Assembly (NCBI GenBank): GCA_026224805.1 | Contig: JAMFRN010000217.1 | Span: 1 to 39,029, forward strand | Reading direction: 5' to 3' | DNA: 39,029 nucleotides | Origin: Nevskia soli | GTDB taxonomy: Bacteria > Pseudomonadota > Gammaproteobacteria > Nevskiales > Nevskiaceae | Part shown: positions 22,272 through 30,800 of the stretch, one piece after another | How positions within the stretch are numbered: the first letter of the stretch is position 1 | Layout: the number at the start of each line of letters is the position of its first letter | Position numbers and translations under genes: made by a program | Notes under the pieces: model-generated | What the model was told of the DNA's origin: nothing | The model's input: the letters and a program-made list of their open reading frames with translations, nothing else | Databases searched by the model: none

Positions 22272-22383
22272 GGACGCACTCCTTAACCGCGCAAGGGTGG
22301 GGCAATGATATAGCGTTTGCGTGAGTGCCTGAGTGCGGGCTGAATGTTGCGGGCGCAACCTCCCGGGTTCCTCGGTTGCGCCG

Positions 22384-22413
22384 GGCCAGATCCTTCGCTG
22401 CGCTCAGGATGAC
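22384..22413. repeat. Dispersed AGATCCTTCGCTGCGCTCAG repeat, copy 2
   Basis: Near-identical to the right half of the repeat at 19435-19482 (one base differs in the shared core). It contains only one side of that hairpin. Confidence 0.7.
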
Positions 22414-22459
22414 ATTGGGTTGGGAGACGCGCCCCGATTACAGCCGGCACCGCAGCATC

Positions 22460-22490
22460 GTAGGCTGGGTTGAGTGAAACGAAACCCAGC
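22460..22490. repeat. GCTGGGTT/AACCCAGC hairpin repeat
   Basis: An 8-base stem around an 11-base loop (TGAGTGAAACG-like). It belongs to the GGGTGGGTT-type dispersed repeats also seen near 17429 and 36736. Confidence 0.6.
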
Positions 22491-22574
22491 GCTCACGCCC
22501 GCCTCTTGAACCGACCTACAGGCTTGTTTCAACAGTCCGCGCCAGGGATGGCGCGGTGCTTGTCAGGACGACAT

Positions 22575-25500
22575 TCACACTCGACGCAAGTCGAGTGTAT
22601 GCGGATAGTCCGGATTCCGTGGCTCATCCGGCGGCCAGTAGCTGGTCGGCGTGTGCCCGTAAGGCTCGAAGCGCGACAGGCGCCGCGCTTCGGCTTCGTA
22701 AGCGTTGACCGGGAAGGTTTCGTAGTTGCGTCCGGCCGGGTGGGCGACGTGGTAGGTGCAGCCGGCCACGGCGCGGCGGTTCCAGGCGTCGTAGAGGTCG
22801 AACACCAGGGGCGTATGCACGCCGATGCCAGGATGCAGGGCAGAGGTGGGATGCCAGGCGCGGTAGCGCACGCCGCCGACCATTTCGCCGTGTACGCCGG
22901 TGGGCGTCAGCGGCACGCGGCGGCCGGCCACGGTGACGAAGTGGCGCCCTTCCGTGAGACCGGTGACGCGTACCTGCAGGCGCTCCAGCGAGGAATCGAC
23001 AAAGCGCGTGGTGCCGCCCACCGCCGTTTCTTCGCCCAGCACCGGCCAGGGCTCGAGGGCGTGGCGCAGTTCCAGCTCCACATTCTGGTAGCGCACGCTG
23101 CCGTGGCGCGGGAAGCGGAATTCCTGGTGCGCGGCGAACCACTCGTCCTGGAAGGCGAAGCCGGCGCCGCGCAGGTCGGCAAGGATTTCGCGCAGGTCGT
23201 TCCAGACATGGTGCGGCAGCATGAAGCGGTCGTGCAGCTGCGTACCCCAGCGTACCAGCGGACGGGTGTAGGGCTTTTCCCAGAACCAGGCCACCAGCGA
23301 GCGCAGCAGTAATTGCTGCGTCAGGCTCATCTGCGGATGCGGCGGCATTTCGAAAGCGCGGAACTCGACCAGGCCGAGGCGGCCGGTGGGGCCATCGGGC
23401 GAATACAGCTTGTCGATGGAGATTTCGGTGCGGTGGGTGTTGCCGCTCAGGTCCACCAGCAGGTTGCGCAGGGTGCGGTCGATCATCCACAGCGGCACGC
23501 TGTGCCCGGGCTTGGGCAGCTGCGACAGGGCCAGCTCGATCTCGTAGAGCGAGGAAGTCTGCGCCTCGTCGACGCGCGGATGCTGCGAGGTGCTGCCGAT
23601 GAACAGGCCGGAGAACAGGTAGCTCAGCGCCGGATGGTTCTGCCAGTAGCGGATCAGGCTGCCGAGCAGATCCGGCCGGCGCAGGAACGGCGAGTCCGCC
23701 GGCGTGGCGCCGCCGAGCACGAAGTGATTGCCGCCGCCAGTGCCGACGGCGCGGCCATCGACCAGGAATTTCTCGGTGCCCAGGCGGGTCAGGCGCGCTT
23801 CCTCGTAGACCACCTCGGTGGTGTGGCGCAGCTCGTCCCAGCTATGCGCCGGGTGGATGTTGACCTCGATCACGCCGGGGTCCGGCGTCACCTTGAGCAC
23901 GTTGAGGCGCGAGTCCGCCGGCGGCGAATAGCCCTCGATGCGCAGCGGCACGTCGAGTTCGCCGGCGCTGTCCTCCACCGCGGCCAGCAGGTCGAGATAG
24001 TCCTCGATGTTGGCGGCCGGCGGCATGAACACGCAGAGATAACCGTCGCGCGGTTCGACCGAAATCGCGGTGCGCACGTTGCCGCCTTCCAGATAGGCGC
24101 CGCGCCGGGTCGGCGTCGGCTGCTCGCGTTCGGCGGTGAGCTTCTGCGTGCGCCGGCCGCGCCGGCGTTCGGTTTCCTTGTCCAGCTCTTCCTTGCGGGT
24201 GCTGGGAGATTGGAGGAACGGCTGGCGGCGTCCGTCCGGCTGCTCCGGCAGCGGCTCGCGCTGCATGAAGGGGTCGTAGGGGATGACGTGCGGATAGGCC
24301 AGCGGTGGCAGCCAGGGCAGCGCATCCAGCGGCAGGCGGAAGCCGATGGGCGAGTCGCCCGGGATCAGGAACAGGCGGCCCTGGCGGAACGACCAGCGTT
24401 CCGAAATCCAGGCGCGCGACTGCCAGCGCTGCACCGGCAGGGCGTAACCGCGCGGCGTGTCGAGCCCGCGCTCGAAGATCTTGGCGATGCGCGCGCGCTC
24501 CTCCGGGTCCTTCAGCTTGCTGTCCTCGGGCAGCACGTTGTCCGGCAGCTGGCGCTCGCGATGCAGGTAATAGAAAGCGTCCTCGTAGGCCGGCAGGGCG
24601 TTGCCCGGCGCCACTTCCAGGCGTTCGGCGATGCCGCGGATCAGGGCCCGTGCTGACTGGATGTCGGCCTTGATGGTGCCGCTGGCCAGCTCGGTACGCA
24701 CGATGGGCTTGCCGTCGCCGCGGAAATAGCAGCCGTAAGCCCAGCGCGGCAGCGATTCGCCCGGGTACCACTTACCCTGGCCGTAGGTCAGCAGCCCGTC
24801 CGGGGCGAAGCGCCCGGCGAGGCGGCGGATCAGCTTGTCGGCCAAGGCCTGCTTGGTGGGCCCCACCGCGGCGGTGTTCCACTCATCGCCCTGCATGTCG
24901 TCGATGGAGATGAAGGTCGGCTCGCCGCCCATGGTCAGGCGCACGTCGCCGGCCTTGAGCTTGCCGTCGACCTTGTGGCCAAGCTTGTCGATCGCCGCCC
25001 ACTGGTCCTCGGTGTAGGGCTTGGTGACGCGCGGCGATTCGTACAGGCGCTTGACGTACATCTCGTGGCCGAATTCGACCTCGGCCTCGTCCACCGCGCC
25101 GCTGATCGGGGCGGCGCTGGACGGCTCCGGCGTGGCGCAGACCGGGATATGGCCCTCGCCGGCGAGCAGGCCGGAGGTGGGGTCAAGGCCGACCCAGCCG
25201 CCGCCGGGCAGGTAGACCTCGCACCAGGCGTGCAGGTCGGTGAAGTCGTGGTCGGTGCCGGAGGGGCCGTCGAGCGACTTCACGTCCGGGGTCAGCTGGA
25301 CCAGGTAGCCGGAGACGAAGCGCGCCGCCAGGCCCAGGTGGCGGAAAATCTGCACCAGCAGCCAGCCGGTGTCGCGGCAGGAGCCGGAGCCGTTGCCGAG
25401 CGTCACTTCTGGGGTCTGCACCCCCGGTTCCATGCGGATCAGGTAGCTGATATCGCTTTGCAGGCGCTGGTTGAGGCCCACCAGGAAGTCGATGGTGCGC

Positions 25501-25916
25501 ATCTTGTCCAGCGGGATGCTGTCCAGATACTTCTTCAGCAGCGGACCGGCCGGGGCGGCGCGCAGGTACGGCTTCAGCTCTTCCTTCGCCTCCTCGGTGT
25601 AGGTGAAGGGGAACTGCTCGGCCTCGCCCTCGATGAAGAAATCGAAGGGATTCCAGATCGCCATATCGGCGACCAGGTCCACCACCACCTTGAATTCAGT
25701 GACTTTCTCCGGAAATACCACCCGCGCCAGCCAGTTACTGAAAGCGTCCTGCTGCCAGTTGATGAAGTGGTCCTTCGGCTCGATTTTGAGCGAGTAGGAC
25801 AGCACCGGGGTGCGGGCATGCGGCGCCGGGCGCAGGCGGATGATCTGCGGCGACAGGGTGACGCGCCGGTCGTAGCGGTAGATCGTCTCGTGATGCAGGA
25901 CGGCGTGAATGCTCAT
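22575..25916 (-). CDS. Transglutaminase-like protein with DUF2126 domain
   Basis: 1113 residues. Residues 1-90 are the bacterial transglutaminase-like N-terminal domain (HHETIYRYDRRVTLSPQIIRL). The cysteine-protease-like core carries the full triad: C180 in GSGSCRDTGW, H229 in DLHAWCEVY, and D245 in WVGLDPTSG. The remaining two thirds match DUF2126, with TMGGEPTFISIDDMQ, KWYPGESLPRW and GGNHFVLGGATPADSPFLRRP. The family occurs in clusters with alpha-E and circularly permuted ATP-grasp proteins, and is proposed to act in peptide or small-molecule modification or proteolysis. Those partners are not in this window. Start ATG 25916. It is divergent from the leucine dehydrogenase gene with 100 bases between. 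Confidence 0.93.
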   Translation of the reverse strand: MSIHAVLHHETIYRYDRRVTLSPQIIRLRPAPHARTPVLSYSLKIEPKDHFINWQQDAFSNWLARVVFPEKVTEFKVVVDLVADMAIWNPFDFFIEGEAEQFPFTYTEEAKEELKPYLRAAPAGPLLKKYLDSIPLDKMRTIDFLVGLNQRLQSDISYLIRMEPGVQTPEVTLGNGSGSCRDTGWLLVQIFRHLGLAARFVSGYLVQLTPDVKSLDGPSGTDHDFTDLHAWCEVYLPGGGWVGLDPTSGLLAGEGHIPVCATPEPSSAAPISGAVDEAEVEFGHEMYVKRLYESPRVTKPYTEDQWAAIDKLGHKVDGKLKAGDVRLTMGGEPTFISIDDMQGDEWNTAAVGPTKQALADKLIRRLAGRFAPDGLLTYGQGKWYPGESLPRWAYGCYFRGDGKPIVRTELASGTIKADIQSARALIRGIAERLEVAPGNALPAYEDAFYYLHRERQLPDNVLPEDSKLKDPEERARIAKIFERGLDTPRGYALPVQRWQSRAWISERWSFRQGRLFLIPGDSPIGFRLPLDALPWLPPLAYPHVIPYDPFMQREPLPEQPDGRRQPFLQSPSTRKEELDKETERRRGRRTQKLTAEREQPTPTRRGAYLEGGNVRTAISVEPRDGYLCVFMPPAANIEDYLDLLAAVEDSAGELDVPLRIEGYSPPADSRLNVLKVTPDPGVIEVNIHPAHSWDELRHTTEVVYEEARLTRLGTEKFLVDGRAVGTGGGNHFVLGGATPADSPFLRRPDLLGSLIRYWQNHPALSYLFSGLFIGSTSQHPRVDEAQTSSLYEIELALSQLPKPGHSVPLWMIDRTLRNLLVDLSGNTHRTEISIDKLYSPDGPTGRLGLVEFRAFEMPPHPQMSLTQQLLLRSLVAWFWEKPYTRPLVRWGTQLHDRFMLPHHVWNDLREILADLRGAGFAFQDEWFAAHQEFRFPRHGSVRYQNVELELRHALEPWPVLGEETAVGGTTRFVDSSLERLQVRVTGLTEGRHFVTVAGRRVPLTPTGVHGEMVGGVRYRAWHPTSALHPGIGVHTPLVFDLYDAWNRRAVAGCTYHVAHPAGRNYETFPVNAYEAEARRLSRFEPYGHTPTSYWPPDEPRNPDYPHTLDLRRV

Positions 25917-26016
25917 TCAGGGGAGGCCGGGTATGGATGGTGCTGGGATTGGCAGCGGTACAATAAGCAAAAATCGCTGCACCGTGGCGGTGCCGCCCCC
26001 AAATCAAGGAAATCCG

Positions 26017-27066
26017 ATGTCCGTCTTTGACCATCCAGAGTTCGATGCGCACGAGCAGGTCGCCTTCCGCTACGACCGCGCCAGCGGCCTCAAGGCCATC
26101 ATTGCCGTGCATAACACGCGCCTCGGCAAGGGCCTGGGCGGCTGCCGCATGTGGCCCTACGCTTCCGACAGCGAGGCCCTCACCGACGTGCTGCGCCTGT
26201 CGCGCGGCATGACCTACAAGGCGGCGCTGGCCGGGCTGCCGCAGGGCGGCGGCAAGAGCGTCATCATCGGCGATCCGCGCCACGACAAGACGCCGGCGCT
26301 GATCCAGGCCATGGGGCGCTTCGTCGAGAGCCTCGGCGGCCAGTACGTCGTCGCCGAGGATTCCGGCACCAGCGTCGCCGACATGCGCCTGATGGCCGGC
26401 GAGACCAAGCACGTCGGCGGCCTGGCCGACGAGAAGTCCGTCGCCGCCGGTCGCACCGGCGATCCTTCCCCGGCCACCGCCATGGGCGTGTTCATCGGCA
26501 TCCAGGCGGCGGTGCGCGCCCAGCTCGGCCGCGACGACCTCAAGGGCCTCAAGGTGGCGATCCAGGGCGTGGGCAATGTCGGCGGGCGCCTGGCGCGCCA
26601 CCTCAGCGATGCCGGTGCCAAACTGTGGGTGACCGATCTGCACCAGCCGGCAGTGGACCGCTGCGTCAGGGAGCTGGCCGCCCAGGCGGTGCCGATGGAC
26701 GTGGTGCACTCACTGGACGTGGATGTGTTCGCGCCCTGTGCCATGGGCGCGGTGCTCAACGACAGGAGCATTCCCGAGCTGAAGGCGAAAATCGTCGCCG
26801 GCGCCGCCAATAACCAGCTGGCCAAGCCCAAGCATGATCATGCCTTGCTCGAGCGCGGCATCCTCTACGCGCCCGACTATGTCATCAACGCCGGCGGCAT
26901 CATCGACATCTTTTACGAAGGCCCCAACTACGACGAGGCCACGGTGCGCGCCCACCTGGAGCGCATCGGTCATACCCTGGGGCAGATCTTCAAGCACTCG
27001 GCCAACGAGAAGCGGCCGACGGGGGAAATCGCTGATCGTATGGCGGAGGCGATATTCCGCGGGTAG
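26017..27066 (+). CDS. Glu/Leu/Phe/Val dehydrogenase, leucine dehydrogenase type
   Basis: 349 residues from ATG 26017, with AAGGA six bases ahead; the frame is open further upstream but lacks family features there. The key residues K68 (MTYKAALAGLPQGGGKS) and K80 fall at the same numbers as in characterised leucine dehydrogenases. The Rossmann motif GVGNVGG and the PCAMGAVLND segment are intact. It oxidatively deaminates branched-chain or related amino acids to 2-oxo acids with NAD+ in the cytoplasm; the preferred amino acid cannot be fixed. The 100-base divergent gap to DUF2126 contains TACAAT at 25959-25964, a possible -10 element without a good -35. It is followed by the CinA-type gene after 30 bases. 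Confidence 0.92.
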   Translation: MSVFDHPEFDAHEQVAFRYDRASGLKAIIAVHNTRLGKGLGGCRMWPYASDSEALTDVLRLSRGMTYKAALAGLPQGGGKSVIIGDPRHDKTPALIQAMGRFVESLGGQYVVAEDSGTSVADMRLMAGETKHVGGLADEKSVAAGRTGDPSPATAMGVFIGIQAAVRAQLGRDDLKGLKVAIQGVGNVGGRLARHLSDAGAKLWVTDLHQPAVDRCVRELAAQAVPMDVVHSLDVDVFAPCAMGAVLNDRSIPELKAKIVAGAANNQLAKPKHDHALLERGILYAPDYVINAGGIIDIFYEGPNYDEATVRAHLERIGHTLGQIFKHSANEKRPTGEIADRMAEAIFRG

Positions 27067-27096
27067 CGGCATAAAGCACGCGGATATCGAGCAGAT

Positions 27097-27606
27097 ATGA
27101 CGGCCACGCCTTCCGACAAATCCCTGCAAACTCTCGCTTGTGCCGTCGGCGAGCGTCTGCTTGCGCGCGGGCAGTGCATCGCCACCGCCGAATCCTGCAC
27201 CGGCGGCCTCATCGTCAAGCTGCTGACCGATATCGCCGGCAGCTCGGCCTGGTTCGAGCGCGGGCTGGTGACGTATTCCAACGACGCCAAGCACGAGTTG
27301 CTTGGCGTGCCCGCCGAGACCCTGCAACGCGCCGGCGCGGTCAGCGCTGAAACGGTGCAGGAGATGGTGCAGGGCTTGCTCAAGGCCGCGCCGGTGCAAT
27401 GGGCTGTGGCGGTGAGCGGCATTGCCGGGCCGGGCGGCGGCAGCGCCGACAAGCCGGTGGGGACGGTATGGATCGGCTGGGGCGGGACGGATGCGGCGGT
27501 ATCGGTGAGCCGCTTCCTGTTCGATGGCGATCGCGATGCGGTGCGCCGGCTCTCGGCCGAGGCGGCGCTGCGCGGGCTGGAAGGTTTGCTGCAAGCCGGG
27601 CAGTAG
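27097..27606 (+). CDS. pncC: CinA C-terminal-type nicotinamide-nucleotide amidase
   Basis: 169 residues, a stand-alone CinA C-terminal domain. The signatures TAESCTGG (with the likely nucleophile S33), YSNDAKHELLGV, and VSGIAGPGGGSADKPVGTV are all present. PncC converts nicotinamide mononucleotide to nicotinate mononucleotide, which recycles pyridine nucleotides in the cytoplasm. The CinA N-terminal domain is absent, as in the E. coli PncC form. It starts 30 bases after the leucine dehydrogenase stop and is probably co-transcribed with it. Symbol by family. Confidence 0.9.
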   Translation: MTATPSDKSLQTLACAVGERLLARGQCIATAESCTGGLIVKLLTDIAGSSAWFERGLVTYSNDAKHELLGVPAETLQRAGAVSAETVQEMVQGLLKAAPVQWAVAVSGIAGPGGGSADKPVGTVWIGWGGTDAAVSVSRFLFDGDRDAVRRLSAEAALRGLEGLLQAGQ

Positions 27607-27724
27607 CCTGCCGCTCGAAGTGATCGGCGGCTGCCGCGAGAAAGTTGGCATCGGAGTTGAGCATCGCACGCGGCCTGCGATTTGCCGCAGCGCACCACGC
27701 GCCGCGCATGGATACGGGCACGTA

Positions 27725-27755
27725 TTGACGCCCCGATTATACCGCGCCTGATTAT
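27725..27755 (+). promoter_or_regulatory. Possible sigma-70 promoter for the glutamate dehydrogenase gene
   Basis: TTGACG at 27725-27730 is a near-consensus -35 box. TGATTAT at 27749-27755 lies 18 bases downstream and could serve as a weak -10. It is about 52 bases before the start codon. The spacing is a little long and the -10 is poor. Confidence 0.35.
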
Positions 27756-27806
27756 TTTTCCGGCTGGCATACTCCGCCCATACATACGAATTGGCTGGAG
27801 GAGTAC

Positions 27807-30800
27807 ATGGAAGCCCGCCCCAGTCCGGACGCCAAGTCCGGGCAGGAGTTGTTATTGGAGCAGATGGATGCACTGGCGCAGGCGCAGACCGGTGTGGACG
27901 ATGTCGTGTTGTTTCGCGCTTTCCTGCGCCGTTATTTCGAGATGGCGGCGCTGGATACGCTGAAGCTGCGCACGCCGGAAGAATTGCTGCACATCGCGCT
28001 CGGCCACTGGAGCTTCGCCCGCCTGCGCAAGTCCGGCGCGCCGCTGGTGCGGGTGGTGCCGCCGCAAGGCGGCGACGAGGCGCGGCCGGGGCTGGCGGTG
28101 GTGGAAACCTGCGTCGAGGACCAGCCGTTCCTGGTGGATTCGATCGTCATGGCGGTACGCGCCACCGGTGCTTCGGTGGACTGGACGGTGCATCCGGTGC
28201 TGCATCTGCAACGCGATCGCGCCGGCAAGACCATCGCGGTGGAAGACGCGGACAAGGGTACTGCCGAATCGCTGATCCACCTGGAGTTCGAGCCGCTGCA
28301 GAACCTGGCGGCGTATGCCGCGCTGGAGCAGCAGGTGCGCACCGTGCTGGAGGATCTGCGGCGGGTGGTCGACGATTACCCGCAGACGCTGGAGCGGGTG
28401 CGCGCGCTGGTGGAGGAGCTGAAGATGGTGCCGCCGGAAGGCGACGCCGAGGAATTCGCCGAGGCGCGCGAGTTCCTCACCTACCTGGACCAGCAGCACT
28501 TCACCTTCCTCGGCAAGATCGAGAGCCGCGCCGCCCAAGGCGAAAGCGGCAAGCCGACGTTCCGCACTGATCCCGCTTCCGGACTGGGCCTGCTGCGCGC
28601 CGGCAGCCGCTGGGCCGCCGAGGATCTGATCGCGCCGCAGGTGGAGCTGGACAAGTACGCCGATTCGCCGCGCCTGGTGGTGGTGACCAAGGCCAACCTG
28701 CGCTCCACCATCCATCGCGAGGGACTGATGGACGTGGTGTCGGTGAAGCGCTATGACGCCAAGGGCAATCTGGCCGGGACGGTGCGCTTTGTCGGCCTGT
28801 TCAGCTCCGAGGTCTATATCGACCGGCCGCGCCACATTCCGCTGATCCGCCGCAAAGCTGAGTATGTGATGCAACATTCGCGTCTGCCGGAGAGCAGCCA
28901 TTCCGGCAAGAACCTGCGCGACATCCTGCACGGCCTGCCGCGCGACGAGCTGTTCCAGGCCGGCGAGGATGAGCTGTTCCAGCTGTGCACCGGCATCCGC
29001 GCCCTGCGCGACCGGCACCAGCTGCGGCTGTTCATGCGCCGCGACCGCTACGGCCGTTTCTACTCCTTCCTGGTGTATCTGACGCGCGAGCGCTATTCGC
29101 GCGAGCTGCGCGACAAGGTCGGCGCAACCCTGGTGGAACTCTGCGGCGGCCAGGCGCTGGACCGCGAGGTCGATTTCCAGCGCGGCGGCCTGACCCGCCT
29201 GCATTACCTGGTGCGCACCAGGCCCGGCACCACCATTCCGCTCAGCGCGAGCGAAGTGGAAACGCGGCTGATCGCGGCGACGCGCAGCTGGCGCGAGCAG
29301 TTGCGCGAGCTGCTGGCGCGGGAGAAGCTGAGCCCGGCGAAATTCGCCGATGCCTTCCCGCTGTCCTATGTCGAGTCGCTGACGCCGCAGGAAGCGGCGG
29401 CCGATGTGGCCTACCTGGCACGGCTGTCGCCGTCCACGCCGGTGTTGCCGCGCCTGGGTGTGAGCACCGTCGAAGGCACCTTGCCGCAGGCCACTAGCCT
29501 CAAGCTGTATGCGCTGCATACGCCGGTGACCTTGTCCGACGTGTTGCCGACGCTGGAGAATTTCGGCCTGCGCGTGATCCGCCAGGAGCCGGCGGAGATC
29601 ACGCCGAAGGACGGGCCCAGTCTGTGGGTGCAGGAGTTCGAGATCCAGCACGGCGGCTGCGAGCTGTCCGCCGATTCGCAGAAGAAGTTCTTCGAGTCCG
29701 GCTTCCTCCAGGTGTGGCGCGGCGAAGTGGAGAACGACGGCCTCAACAAGCTGGTGCTTGGCGCCGGGCTGGATGCGCGCCAGGTGACGCTGCTGCGCGC
29801 CATCTGCAAATACCTGATCCAGACCGGCCTGCCGTTCAGCCAGTCCTACATGGAAACGCTGCTGGCCGAGCACGCCGACATCGCGCGCCTGCTGGTGGCG
29901 CTGTTCGAGACACGCTTCGCGCTGAAGTTGGCGGCCGAGCGGCGCCAGAACGAGGACCTGAAGATCGGCCAGGCGCTGGATCATGCGCTGGACCAGGTGG
30001 CGAGCCTGGACGGTGACCGCGTGCTGCGCTCCTTCCTGGCGGTGATCCGCGCCACCTTGCGCACCAATTATTTCCAGAACAACGCCGAAGGTCACAGCAA
30101 GCACTACGTCAGCTTCAAGCTCGATCCGGCCAAGGTGCCGGAGCTGCCGCTGCCGCGGCCGATGTTCGAAGTGTGGGTCTACGCGCCGGAGGTGGAGGGC
30201 ATTCATCTGCGCGGCGGCAAGGTGGCGCGCGGCGGCCTGCGCTGGTCCGACCGCCGCCAGGACTTCCGCACCGAGATCCTGGGCCTGATGAAGGCGCAGA
30301 TGGTGAAGAACACGGTGATCGTGCCGGTCGGCGCCAAGGGCGGCTTCGTGGTGAAGAAGCCGCTCGATCCGTCCAACCGCGAGGCCTGGCTGAACCAGGG
30401 CATCGCCTGTTACAAGACCTTCCTGCGCGGCCTGCTCGACATTACCGACAACCGCGTCGGCAATGCCATCGTGCCGCCGCAGGATGTGCTGCGCCTGGAT
30501 GAGGACGACCCCTACCTGGTGGTGGCGGCGGACAAGGGCACGGCGACGTTCTCTGACATCGCCAACAGCATCTCCGCCGAATACGGGTTCTGGCTCGGCG
30601 ATGCCTTCGCTTCCGGCGGCTCGGTCGGCTACGACCACAAGAAGATGGGCATCACCGCGCGCGGCGCCTGGGAAAGCGTCAAGCGCCACTTCCGCGAGCT
30701 GCCCGCGGCCGGGCCCGGCGCCTTGGGCAAGGACATCCAGGCGGAGGAGTTCACGGTTGTCGGCATCGGCGACATGAGCGGCGACGTGTTCGGCAACGGC

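Larger units (their letters stand above)
22272..22574. other. 303-base gap with two dispersed repeats
   Basis: No gene is supported here. The stretch holds the AGATCCTTCGCTGCGCTCAG repeat (22384-22413) and a GCTGGGTT/AACCCAGC hairpin (22460-22490). It lies between the stop of the DUF2126 gene and the start of the lipoprotein gene on the same strand, so it must also contain the lipoprotein promoter. No convincing -10 or -35 box was seen. Confidence 0.75.
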